Source: E44-bin89 sp034409565
GTDB taxonomy: Bacteria; Chloroflexota; Dehalococcoidia; Dehalococcoidales; RBG-16-60-22
DNA: 64,000 nucleotides
Reading direction: 5' to 3'
Assembly: GCA_034409565.1 (NCBI GenBank)
Contig: DAOUMS010000022.1
Span: 142,479-206,478, forward strand
A program made the translations under genes and the position numbers. This document shows, in pieces, positions 44,955-52,962 of the stretch. Positions within the stretch are counted from its first letter, which is position 1. Every line of letters begins with the position of its first letter. Below the pieces are notes generated by a model. The model worked only from the letters and a program-made list of their open reading frames with translations, made no database searches and had not been told where the DNA came from.

Positions 44955-45479
44955 TTATCGTGATAGTTTGGCGTATATATTCCAGGCCTGATTCACGGTT
45001 TCCTCACGGAGTTGCCAGGCCTGTGCCAGCGCCTCTTCTCTCTTTTTCGAGGCTTCCTCTAGACGTGCCTCGCATTCTTTCTCCGCCTGGTCTTTCACTT
45101 TTCTATACGCTCTCTCTGCCTGAGAGACGGCATCATCACGCGCTTTCAGTGCCGCCGCCGTGGCCTCATCGCGTGCTTTTAGCGCCCCGGTAATCGCCTC
45201 GTTGCAGGCTCTTTCCGCCTGTTGTTCGGCACGCTTGTAGGCTTTGGCAATTTGTTGTTCATTGGCCCGATAGGCATTGGCCACCTGCCGCTGCGCGTCC
45301 ATAAAGGCAGCGTAGGCTCTTTCCGCCTGCCCCAATACCTCTTCAAGTGGCCTGGGTGGTTGTGCCTCTACCTCTGCACTCACCGGCTCAACTTCTTCAG
45401 GAACGGCTTCAACCGTTTCCTCGACTACTTCTTCGGTTTCCTCACTGACCTTCTTGGTCTTTTCCCTTGGGTTCGCCAT
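44955..45479 (-). CDS. Small acidic/coiled-coil protein next to the tubulin-like genes
   Basis: 174 aa. Residues 1-45 are acidic and rich in Glu, Val and Pro. Residues 46-174 are a nearly uninterrupted Ala/Glu/Lys/Gln helix with no Pro or Gly runs (AERAYRKVKDQAEKECEARL), a predicted coiled coil. No signal peptide or membrane helix. ATG 45479 has a strong CAGGAGGTACTCG site. It lies 59 bp after the large coiled-coil gene on the same strand, so they are probably one operon. No family recognised; a filament-binding or scaffold role is an inference from context. Confidence 0.75.
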   Translation of the reverse strand: MANPREKTKKVSEETEEVVEETVEAVPEEVEPVSAEVEAQPPRPLEEVLGQAERAYAAFMDAQRQVANAYRANEQQIAKAYKRAEQQAERACNEAITGALKARDEATAAALKARDDAVSQAERAYRKVKDQAEKECEARLEEASKKREEALAQAWQLREETVNQAWNIYAKLSR

Positions 45480-45538
45480 CGAGTACCTCCTGCATTAATA
45501 TTACTGATACACTGATACGTGATTGGTTTCGGTGCTAT

Positions 45539-47653
45539 TTAGTCTTCGGTTCCTTCGTCCTCCTCCACGATACTGTCTTCACTTTCCGGCTCGTTTTTCT
45601 TGGTCTCATACATTCGTGCCAGAAAGTTCAAACGCGCTTCCATCTTTTCCTTTCCTTTGCCTCCCACCGCCTTTGGTTTGCCTTTCACACTGGAGCCCTT
45701 AGCCCGGCCAATTGCCTGAGCAAAGGCCTTGAGCGTTGCCTCAGCAGTCTCCTCGTCAGTTTCGCCGGTTGCCTCGGCAAGCGCCTCTTCTTCACGGGGT
45801 TCCTCTACTTCCCCTACTGCCGATGCAAAAGCTTTAAGTGACGCTTCCGCGGCCTCCGTTGCCTCCCTGCCCGCTGCCCCAACACGAAGCATGACCTGCT
45901 CGAAAGCTTTTATGGCCGTTTCTGCCGCTTCCCTGGCCACCCTCGTCGTCTCATCGGCAGCTTCTTTAGCCGCACGCACTGTAGTCTCGGTAGCCTCTTT
46001 GGCTGCCTTTGCCGACTCTTCAGTAGTCTCTCTCGTCTCCCGTCCTATTGTCTCTGCCCGGCTTATCGCTTCCTCAAAAGCTTTCACTGAAGTTTCCGCC
46101 GCCTCTCTGGCAGCCCGGGTGGCCAATTTGGTAGCTTCTCTGACCGCTTTTACCGACTCATCAGTCGTCTCTTTAGTTTCCTTGCCAATTGCCTCTGCCC
46201 GGCTTATCGCCTCCTGGGAGGCTTTGGTCGCTGCCTCTGCCGCCTCGCGGGCAACACGCATGGCTTCATCAATCGCTTCCTGAGACGCCTGTGCGGCCGC
46301 TTCGCTGGTCTCCCTGGCCTCCCGTCCGATTTCCTCCGCCCGACCTATCGCCTCCTGGGAAGTAGTGGTCGATGCCTCGGCAGTTTCCTTGGCTTCCCGG
46401 CTGACCTCTTCTACCCGGCTTATCGCCTCTTCTGAAGCTCTGGCTGATGCCTCAGCTCTCTCCTGCGTGGTCCTGAACGCTTCCTCAGCCTTCTCCAGCG
46501 TCGTGCTGCTCATCGCCTCAATATGGTCAAGCGCCTCCTGAAAAGTCCGCACCAGCTCGCCATGTGCTACTTCTATCTCGCTTTTAATTTTTCCCGCCCG
46601 ACTGGTTGCTTCCTGGGACTCCCTGGACGATGCTTCAGCCGTTTCCCTCGAGGCAGCAATGGCGGCATCAACCGCCTCCCTGGTAGCCCTGGTGGCCGCC
46701 TCTATGGCGTCCCTGTTTTCCTTGCTCATTACCTCGGCTTTGACGATTGCTTCCTTTGAAGCCTTAGCAGAATTATCTGCTGCCAATCTCATATCCTTGC
46801 CTATTGCCTCAGCGCGGATGATTGCTTCCTGTGAAGTCCGCAATGATGTTTCGGCAAGCCCTTTGGCATCGGTGCTTATTTTCTCTGCCCTGAGGGCCAC
46901 TTCTTGAGCCGCTTTGGAGGCTGCCTCAGCCATTTCTCTGGTCGTCCGGCTGGCTCTTTCCGCCTTGGTGGCGGCCTCCCTAGCTTCCCTTATTGATGCT
47001 TCCGCCGCTTCTTTGGCCTCATGGCTGACTTTGTCCGCCTTGCTGGAAACCTCCCTAGCTGTCCTGATGGATTCTCCGGCCGCCTCTTTGGCAATCCGGC
47101 CAGCTTCCTCAGCTCTAGCCAGTTCCTCTCTGGCGGCCCTGGCGGCAGACTCAGCAACCTCTTTAGCTTCACTGCTTATCTCGCCGACTCGATTCAGTCC
47201 TTCTTCGGAAGAAACGTATGCCGCCTCTGCTGCCTCCATCGCCTCCTTGCTTATCTCTTCGGCACGGTTGATGGCTTCCTGAAAACGCCTCGTGATGGCT
47301 TTAGCGGCTTCCTTTGGCGTGCGGGCGGTATCCTCGGTTCGTTTTATCGCCTCCTCGGCGGCCCTGATAGCCGCCTCAGCCCCCTCTTTGACCTCCCGGC
47401 TCACCTGTTCAGCACGCTGTATCGCCTCCTCGGCGGCCCTGGCCGCTGCCTCAGCGGCTTCTTTCGCCTCCCGGCTGACCTGCTCCGCGCGCTTAATCGC
47501 CTTTCGGGCAGCGCTGGTGGTCGCCCCGGCCGCCTCCATCGCCGCACGGCTCAGCTGCTCGGCCTGGGCAACAGCCTTCTCTAGGGCGTCGACCTCGTAC
47601 CCAGCGCTTTCCACTTCTTCGCGTGATGGTGCTTCTCTCGCCATTAACCCCAT
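45539..47653 (-). CDS. Large repetitive Ala/Glu-rich coiled-coil protein
   Basis: 704 aa built from about 25 degenerate helical units such as SQEAISRAEAIGKETKET. Unit length alternates near 22 and 25 residues, compatible with hendecad/heptad coiled coils. Residues about 20-600 contain almost no Pro or Gly. The C-terminus changes to an acidic stretch, a basic KGKPKAVGGKGK linker, and a very acidic end (EDSIVEEDEGTED). It has no signal peptide or TM helix, so it is cytoplasmic. The start is 47653 or ATG 47644. It resembles apolipoprotein/LEA-like repeat proteins only in periodicity. Flanked by two tubulin-like GTPases, it is a candidate filament cross-linker or scaffold. Confidence 0.78.
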   Translation of the reverse strand: MGLMAREAPSREEVESAGYEVDALEKAVAQAEQLSRAAMEAAGATTSAARKAIKRAEQVSREAKEAAEAAARAAEEAIQRAEQVSREVKEGAEAAIRAAEEAIKRTEDTARTPKEAAKAITRRFQEAINRAEEISKEAMEAAEAAYVSSEEGLNRVGEISSEAKEVAESAARAAREELARAEEAGRIAKEAAGESIRTAREVSSKADKVSHEAKEAAEASIREAREAATKAERASRTTREMAEAASKAAQEVALRAEKISTDAKGLAETSLRTSQEAIIRAEAIGKDMRLAADNSAKASKEAIVKAEVMSKENRDAIEAATRATREAVDAAIAASRETAEASSRESQEATSRAGKIKSEIEVAHGELVRTFQEALDHIEAMSSTTLEKAEEAFRTTQERAEASARASEEAISRVEEVSREAKETAEASTTTSQEAIGRAEEIGREARETSEAAAQASQEAIDEAMRVAREAAEAATKASQEAISRAEAIGKETKETTDESVKAVREATKLATRAAREAAETSVKAFEEAISRAETIGRETRETTEESAKAAKEATETTVRAAKEAADETTRVAREAAETAIKAFEQVMLRVGAAGREATEAAEASLKAFASAVGEVEEPREEEALAEATGETDEETAEATLKAFAQAIGRAKGSSVKGKPKAVGGKGKEKMEARLNFLARMYETKKNEPESEDSIVEEDEGTED

Positions 47654-47671
47654 ACCTGATTGTTTTACACA

Positions 47672-47700
47672 ATTCTAATATAGGTATTACAGTTTTTCAA
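47672..47700 (-). promoter_or_regulatory. Promoter of the coiled-coil gene pair
   Basis: On the minus strand TTGAAA (47700-47695), a 17-bp spacer, TAGAAT (47677-47672). The predicted start is about 12 bases before ATG 47653. Confidence 0.65.
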
Positions 47701-47843
47701 TATTTTTTCTGGAATATAAAAGCCTCCTTGATAAAAAAGACCCGTTAGCCGGTTTAATGCTCATGCTTCTTCTTGTAATACCATGACATTATGGCCAGGT
47801 ACCTTATTACCAGAAATATCCATGACGTTTAAAGGTAAAATGA

Positions 47844-47873
47844 TTGACATTAAACTATAAGTATGCTTAAAAT
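47844..47873 (+). promoter_or_regulatory. Promoter of tubulin-like gene B
   Basis: TTGACA (47844-47849), 18-bp spacer, TAAAAT (47868-47873). It shares TTGACATTA, the spacer length and the ATGC-YTAAAATAAC end with the promoter of paralogue A (43650-43679). Confidence 0.75.
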
Positions 47874-47907
47874 AACTAAACTCTATAAATATGTTTAGAG
47901 GTGAGCT

Positions 47908-49086
47908 ATGAAACTAGTAGTTGTAGGTTTCGGACAGTGCGGTGGTCGAATTGCGGATGAGTTCGCCCGAATGAACAAGAAAGCCAAAAGCTCGCGTGGC
48001 ATTGAGATAATTACTGGCTGTTATGCGGTAAATACTGATGCTGCTGACCTGAGTGGGCTCACGAGCATTAGAAAAGACTATCAGCATAGAATTCTCATCG
48101 GCAGCCGCAAGACCGGTGGCCATGGCGTAGGCAAAATTAATGAACTCGGTGCCGAAATCGCCAGAGAAGACAGCGACAAGGTAATTGACGCCATAAGGAC
48201 CACGAAACGGTTCTTTGAGACGGACGCCTTCCTTTTTGTGGCCAGCGCCGCCGGTGGCACCGGTTCCGGGTCAGTATCGGTGGTGACCCAGCACATTAAA
48301 GAACGCTATGCGGACAAACCGATTTACAACCTCATTGTTCTTCCCTTTGAGCATGAGGAAACCACCGAGGACAGAACCGTATACAATACCGCTACCTGCC
48401 TGAAGTCCTCATACTCCGTGGCTGATGCCGTATTTCTGGTGGACAACCAGAGGTTTGTCCGTAAAGATTCTTCCATAAAGGGCAATATCTCCAAAATCAA
48501 CACCATGATTGCCGAGCCGTTCTACAATGTGCTGTGCGCCGGTGAGGAAAAGAAGGCCAAGTACATCGCCTCGAAGGTGCTTGACGCCGGCGATATCATA
48601 CAGACCCTGGTTGGCTGGACAGTAATCGGCTACGGCAAGTCTGATATTCCTCTTATCCGGTTCCGCCGTGAGTCAAGGCGCGATTTCCGGCAGAAGGGTG
48701 ATGAAACCCTGAAAGGCGTCCAGGCCATGGACGAGGCCATCAGCGAGCTTTCGCTCAAGTGCAACCCCGTGGATTCAAAGCGGGCCCTGTACCTCATCTC
48801 CGCGCCGGGCAAAGAGATGAATATGGACATGATAAAGGCCCTCGGTGATTACATGAGGGATATCGCGCCGGAAGCATTTATCCGAAACGGAGATTACCCA
48901 CGGGAGAGAGGCATGCTCGATGTGACCGTAATCCTGTCCGAGCTCAGTGATGTGGAAAAGGTGAGGAATTACTACCTGCAGTCCACACAGCTTATCCCTG
49001 AATTCAAGAAGCGGCAAGAAGAGACTGAAATTAAACTGAGAGCCATCGAAGATGCCTCCAAGGATATACCCACTCTGCTCTCCTGA
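47908..49086 (+). CDS. Tubulin/FtsZ-superfamily GTPase, CetZ-like (paralogue B)
   Basis: 392 aa and collinear with paralogue A over its whole length (well over half identical by eye). It has the same nucleotide-binding loops: VGFGQCGGRIADEF, GHGVGKINELGAEIA, SAAGGTGSG (GGTGSG at 116-121) and the T7-like LDAGDIIQTL. It differs most in residues 24-36, around 250-265, and at the C-terminus (DIPTLLS). AGAGGTGAGCT precedes the ATG. A strong terminator follows. The two paralogues could form mixed filaments, as alpha and beta tubulin do, or be separately deployed; the sequence does not decide. Confidence 0.88.
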   Translation: MKLVVVGFGQCGGRIADEFARMNKKAKSSRGIEIITGCYAVNTDAADLSGLTSIRKDYQHRILIGSRKTGGHGVGKINELGAEIAREDSDKVIDAIRTTKRFFETDAFLFVASAAGGTGSGSVSVVTQHIKERYADKPIYNLIVLPFEHEETTEDRTVYNTATCLKSSYSVADAVFLVDNQRFVRKDSSIKGNISKINTMIAEPFYNVLCAGEEKKAKYIASKVLDAGDIIQTLVGWTVIGYGKSDIPLIRFRRESRRDFRQKGDETLKGVQAMDEAISELSLKCNPVDSKRALYLISAPGKEMNMDMIKALGDYMRDIAPEAFIRNGDYPRERGMLDVTVILSELSDVEKVRNYYLQSTQLIPEFKKRQEETEIKLRAIEDASKDIPTLLS

Positions 49087-49101
49087 AATAATTTGAACCA
49101 G

Positions 49102-49160
49102 AAAGCCAGCTTTACCACGGTAAAACGGCAAAGTCCGATGCCGTAAAGTTGGCTTTTGTT
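49102..49160 (+). terminator. Intrinsic terminator after tubulin-like gene B
   Basis: A 14-bp stem, AAAGCCAGCTTTAC (49102-49115) with GTAAAGTTGGCTTT (49143-49156), contains one G-T pair and encloses a smaller ACGGC/GCCGT hairpin. TTGTTTT follows. It insulates the cytoskeletal locus from dnaX. Confidence 0.82.
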
Positions 49161-49268
49161 TTCGACCTACAGCACAGTCAGCCCAAAAGCGAAGCAACGG
49201 TTCCGGATACTCAGGACCGGCCTTCTCAGCGGTCCCCCGCCGCCTAGAAACACCATCGCATATTGGGT

Positions 49269-49274
49269 TATAAT
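49269..49274 (+). promoter_or_regulatory. -10 box of dnaX (leaderless)
   Basis: Perfect TATAAT whose end is 7 bases before the dnaX ATG at 49282. There is no ribosome site. The geometry places the transcription start at or beside the A of the ATG. No convincing -35 element. Confidence 0.5.
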
Positions 49275-49281
49275 AGATAAA

Positions 49282-50979
49282 ATGGCTTCTCAGGTCTTTT
49301 ACCGTCGGTGGCGTCCGCAGACCCTAGCCGAGTTGGTCGGCCAGGAACAGGTAACCAAGACACTGCAAAATGCCCTGAGCAGCGGCCACGTATCCCACGC
49401 CTACCTTTTCTGCGGCCCACGCGGTACCGGCAAGACCAGTACCGGACGCATTCTGGCCAAGGCGGTAAACTGCCTCACCAACGAAGGCAAAGGCGAACCC
49501 TGTAATGCCTGCGAGATGTGCCAGGCAATCACTGAAGGCAGGGCCCTGGATGTCATTGAAATTGATGCCGCCAGCAACACCGGCGTGGACAGCATCCGCG
49601 ACCTCAGGGAGAGGGTCAATTACGCGCCAAACGAAGCGCAGTACAAAGTCTATATCATCGATGAAGTCCATATGCTGAGCACCAGTGCCTCCAATGCGCT
49701 GCTCAAGACCCTCGAAGAGCCACCACCGCATGTCATCTTCGTCCTGGCCACAACGGAGGTCCACAAAGTATTGCCTACTATCATGTCGCGCTGCCAGCGC
49801 TTTGATTTCCGGCGCATCTCCCAGGCCGACGTGGTGACCAAACTAACGCAAATCGGCGAGAAAGAGACCATTAAAATTGAGCCCGAGGCACTGCGGCTCA
49901 TCGCCAGAGCAGCCACTGGCAGCCTGCGCGACGCCGAAAACCTCCTGGAACAGCTGACCACCTACTACGGCCAGAAAGTCACCCTCCAGCAGGTGCAGAA
50001 CATCTTGGGCATCACCGGTGACTGGCGCGCCAAAGAGATGGTAAGGCATATTGTCAATAACGATGTTACCGCCGGCGTATCGACCATTAACGGCATTAAC
50101 AGTGATGGTCTTGACCTGCGCCAGTTCAACCGGGAGCTGGTGGCCTACCTCAGAGCGCTGCTCCTAGTGAAAACCGGCTCGGCGGAAGCAATAGACCTGC
50201 CCGCCGAGGACATTGACGAACTAAAGGAACTGGCCAGCAAGGCCTCATTATCTCAGATTTTAAAGGCGGTAAAGCTCTTCGGACAGCTTGACTTCAGCCT
50301 TGATAATTACTCCACGCTGCCGCTGGAGCTGGCGCTGGTGGACGCGACCCTGCCTTCTGGCAAAGAGCCGACGCTCAAGAAAGCGGAACCAGAGGTGCGC
50401 CAGCCCGCAAAACCAGCCGTCCCAGAAACACCATCACCGGCACCGGAAAAAGCGACCGCCAGAGAAGAACGCCCCCGCAAGCCGGCAGTGGAGCCAGAAC
50501 CAGCGCCAATACCGGAATCGGTAGAGAAAAAAACTGAACCTAAACAAGCCCCGACGCCAGAACCGGTAAAGGCAACGGAGAAAATTGAGCCAGAGCCAAA
50601 ACCGGAACCAGCCCCGGCCGAAGCCGCTCCCGCCGTCCCCGCCGGAGCCGGCGGTGAAGAAATTGAGCACCTGCAACTGAACTGGCTGAAATTTATCCGG
50701 GATGCTCCGCCCAGCATGAGCCGCACCCCGGCCGCCGCCCTGCTCCGGAGCGCCAAGCCCAAAGCCATTGAGAACAACACCGTTATACTGTCTTTCAAGT
50801 TCCCACTGCACAAGGAAAATATGGAAAAGACAGACAATCAGAAGATAGCGGAGCAGCTTATCAGCGACTTTCTCGGCCGTGCCTGCCGCGTTCGCTGTGT
50901 TTACGAGCCGGAGGCAAACCACCTGATTGAAGAAGCCCTGAAAATAGGTGCCCAGATTATTGAATCGGAGGAGAAATGA
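49282..50979 (+). CDS. dnaX: DNA polymerase III subunit gamma/tau
   Basis: Clamp-loader ATPase. Walker A GPRGTGKTS (45-53), a zinc site of Cys64/74/77/80 (AVNC...CNACEMC), IIDEVHMLS (Walker B), and the sensor-1 region LATTEVHK; domain III follows, then a long Pro/Glu/Ala linker (about 365-465) and a C-terminal tau domain. I chose ATG 49282 (MASQVFYRRWRP), the conserved N-terminus; the ORF extends to 49156 without support. 565 aa. A run of seven A in the linker (50527-50533) could cause a -1 shift ending at once on TGA, giving a gamma-like short form. It overlaps ybaB by ATGA. Confidence 0.96.
   Translation: MASQVFYRRWRPQTLAELVGQEQVTKTLQNALSSGHVSHAYLFCGPRGTGKTSTGRILAKAVNCLTNEGKGEPCNACEMCQAITEGRALDVIEIDAASNTGVDSIRDLRERVNYAPNEAQYKVYIIDEVHMLSTSASNALLKTLEEPPPHVIFVLATTEVHKVLPTIMSRCQRFDFRRISQADVVTKLTQIGEKETIKIEPEALRLIARAATGSLRDAENLLEQLTTYYGQKVTLQQVQNILGITGDWRAKEMVRHIVNNDVTAGVSTINGINSDGLDLRQFNRELVAYLRALLLVKTGSAEAIDLPAEDIDELKELASKASLSQILKAVKLFGQLDFSLDNYSTLPLELALVDATLPSGKEPTLKKAEPEVRQPAKPAVPETPSPAPEKATAREERPRKPAVEPEPAPIPESVEKKTEPKQAPTPEPVKATEKIEPEPKPEPAPAEAAPAVPAGAGGEEIEHLQLNWLKFIRDAPPSMSRTPAAALLRSAKPKAIENNTVILSFKFPLHKENMEKTDNQKIAEQLISDFLGRACRVRCVYEPEANHLIEEALKIGAQIIESEEK
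50527..50537 (+). promoter_or_regulatory. Candidate programmed frameshift or slippage site in dnaX
   Basis: In-frame AAA AAA followed by ACT GAA. A -1 shift on the A7 run reads AAC then TGA (50535-50537), truncating the protein at about residue 418 in the linker. This is the same logic and position as the gamma subunit of E. coli. No strong stimulatory stem-loop was found by eye. Confidence 0.45.
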
Positions 50980-51281
50980 ACAGGTTCATGTTCCAGCAGG
51001 CCCAGAAGCTCCAGGCCAAACTGGCTCAGGCCCAGGAGGAATTGAGCAACCTGACCGTTGAGGGCAGCTCCGGAGGCGGCGCCGTCAAGGTCACCATGAA
51101 CGGGCAGCAGAAGGTACAGTCGGTACAGATATCACCGGAGGTGGTCAACGCGGAAGATATTGAGCTTCTCCAGGACCTGGTGCTGACCGCTTTCAGTGAA
51201 GCCCTGACCAAGTCCCAGGAAGCAGCGGCCAAGCAACTGGGAGGACTTACCGGCGGTCTGAAAATTCCGGGGCTAACCTAA
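50976..51281 (+). CDS. YbaB/EbfC family nucleoid-associated protein
   Basis: Small DNA-binding dimer almost always found between dnaX and recR, as here. MFQQAQKLQAKLAQAQEEL helix, VEGSSGGGAVKVTMNG core and the C-terminal QLGGLTGGLKIPG. 101 aa. Its ATG overlaps the dnaX stop. Confidence 0.93.
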   Translation: MNRFMFQQAQKLQAKLAQAQEELSNLTVEGSSGGGAVKVTMNGQQKVQSVQISPEVVNAEDIELLQDLVLTAFSEALTKSQEAAAKQLGGLTGGLKIPGLT

Positions 51282-51302
51282 ACAGGCGAAGGAGATACGG
51301 CA

Positions 51303-51914
51303 TTGGACCAGAACGCTATTCCCCACGCCGATGTGATTAATAACCTCATTCAGGAATTCAATAAACTGCCCGGCATCGGGCCGAAGAGCGCCCAGCGCAT
51401 TGTCTTCTATCTGTTACGGTCCGGGGATGAGCAGAGTAAACTCCTGGCCGAAGCGATTTTATCCCTGAAACGGAAGATAACCCTATGCTCGACCTGCTGC
51501 AACGTGACCGAGTCCGACCCCTGCGCCATCTGTCGCAGTGACAAGCGCGACCGCAGCCAGATATGCATTGTGGAGCAGCCGCAGGACATCCTGGCTCTGG
51601 AGCATACCGGCATCTTTCAGGGAATGTATCATGTCCTGCATGGGGCCATTTCCCCAACCGAAGGCGTCGGCACGGAGGACATCAGGGTTAGAGAACTGAT
51701 GAACCGACTGAATGACGGTTCGGTAAAGGAAATCATCCTGGCCACCAACCCCAACCTTGAGGGGGAACAGACCGCCATGTACCTCAGCCGCCTGATAACG
51801 CCGCTGGGTATAAAAGTCACCCGCCTGGCCCGCGGTCTACCCTTCGGCACTGAACTGGAATACGCCGACGACGTCACCCTCACCCGCGCTATCGAAGGCA
51901 GGCAGGAGTTTTAA
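51303..51914 (+). CDS. recR: Recombination protein RecR
   Basis: Part of the RecFOR pathway that loads RecA at gaps. HhH region LPGIGPKSAQRI, a four-Cys zinc finger (CSTCCNVTESDPCAIC) and a Toprim domain (CIVEQPQDILALE). 203 aa. The TTG start at 51303 has GAAGGAGATACGGCA upstream. recO is encoded about 1 kb downstream. Confidence 0.95.
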   Translation: MDQNAIPHADVINNLIQEFNKLPGIGPKSAQRIVFYLLRSGDEQSKLLAEAILSLKRKITLCSTCCNVTESDPCAICRSDKRDRSQICIVEQPQDILALEHTGIFQGMYHVLHGAISPTEGVGTEDIRVRELMNRLNDGSVKEIILATNPNLEGEQTAMYLSRLITPLGIKVTRLARGLPFGTELEYADDVTLTRAIEGRQEF

Positions 51915-51969
51915 GATTTAACCCAACTTCTCCAACCTTTTTAAATTATGGCTCTTTTTGTGGTTTCAT

Positions 51970-52611
51970 ATGGACAAAAAAGCTTACTGGGATAAAAGAT
52001 TTCAGGACGAGGGCCATGTGTGGGGCTCGCAGCCGAGCCAGACCGCTGAATATGCCGCCAAAATATTCCGCCAAAATGGGGCGAAGAAGGTTCTGGTTCC
52101 CGGCTCTGGATACGGACGGAATACCAGGCTATTTTCGGAGTCTGGCTTTGCCGTCACCGGCATTGAAATATCGGACACCGCCTGCGAAATGGCCCGGGAA
52201 TATGACCCTTTGACCACACACTTCCAAGGAACAGCCACCGATATGTCATTCCTTGAGGAAAGATTTGATGCCATATATTGCTTCAACGTTCTGCACCTTC
52301 TTGAAGAAGGAGAAAGAGAAGCATTTATCCGGGAGTGCACAGACAGGCTAAATGACGGCGGCCTGCTATTCTTCACCGCCTTCTCTGACTATGACCCGAG
52401 CCGTGGTCGGGGTAAACAGCTGGGCAAAAACACGTTTGAAAGTCGACCGGGCAGGCCCGCCCATTATTTCAGCGAGGAGACTTTTCTTTACTACTTCAGA
52501 AGTTTTACTGTGCTGGAAAGCGGGATTGTGGAAGACCCGGAGAACCATGGTGAAGGCCCCCATACTCACGTCCTGCGCTATATTCTGGCAAGGAAAACGC
52601 CATCCAAATAA
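51970..52611 (+). CDS. SAM-dependent methyltransferase (TehB-like class I)
   Basis: 213 aa from ATG 51970 (MDKKAYWDKRF). The SAM-binding motif is VLVPGSGYGRNTRLF, with the acidic residue in VTGIEIS and YCFNVLHLLEEGE further on. The fold is clear; the substrate is not. Resembles TehB/UbiE-type small-molecule methyltransferases. It is preceded by a TTG in the same frame at 51958. Lies between recR and a small membrane protein. Confidence 0.8.
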   Translation: MDKKAYWDKRFQDEGHVWGSQPSQTAEYAAKIFRQNGAKKVLVPGSGYGRNTRLFSESGFAVTGIEISDTACEMAREYDPLTTHFQGTATDMSFLEERFDAIYCFNVLHLLEEGEREAFIRECTDRLNDGGLLFFTAFSDYDPSRGRGKQLGKNTFESRPGRPAHYFSEETFLYYFRSFTVLESGIVEDPENHGEGPHTHVLRYILARKTPSK

Positions 52612-52644
52612 TATTTAAATCCTCACTTGAACATGGAGGCTGGT

Positions 52645-52953
52645 ATGAAGACAAGACGTCCGATAAAAGTCAAAGTCTACCTGAGAGCCGTAACCGCCAT
52701 ATCACTGCTCATCGTCTGGGCACTGGTTACGTTCACCGGCATCCTTATCTGGGCGGCACCTTCCGGCCAGCGGTCAGGACAACGGCCCCTGCTTTTCGAC
52801 CTGACCAAAAGCGAGTGGGGCGATATTCATTTCTGGGTGGCAGCGGCTACCGTCGCCGTCACGCTGGTGCACATTATCATTGACTGGAAAGCCCTGCGGG
52901 GAGTCATCCGCTATCTGGTGAGCATCCACCGGGAGCAAGGGATACGGGAATAA
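52645..52953 (+). CDS. DUF4405-like small di-helix membrane protein
   Basis: 102 aa from ATG 52645, which has ATGGAGGCTGGT upstream. Two hydrophobic helices: AVTAISLLIVWALVTFTGIL and FWVAAATVAVTLVHIIIDW. His residues in DIHFW and TLVHIIIDWKAL are spaced as in small cytochrome-b-like DUF4405 proteins, so haem binding is possible. Function not known. It lies 9 bp before recO. Confidence 0.65.
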   Translation: MKTRRPIKVKVYLRAVTAISLLIVWALVTFTGILIWAAPSGQRSGQRPLLFDLTKSEWGDIHFWVAAATVAVTLVHIIIDWKALRGVIRYLVSIHREQGIRE

Positions 52954-52962
52954 GGTGCGGAA

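Noticed and set aside
45729..47678. Several long plus-strand ORFs opposite the coiled-coil gene
   Set aside because: Low-complexity Ser/Ala/Leu mirror images of the Ala/Glu repeats; no starts or promoters of their own.
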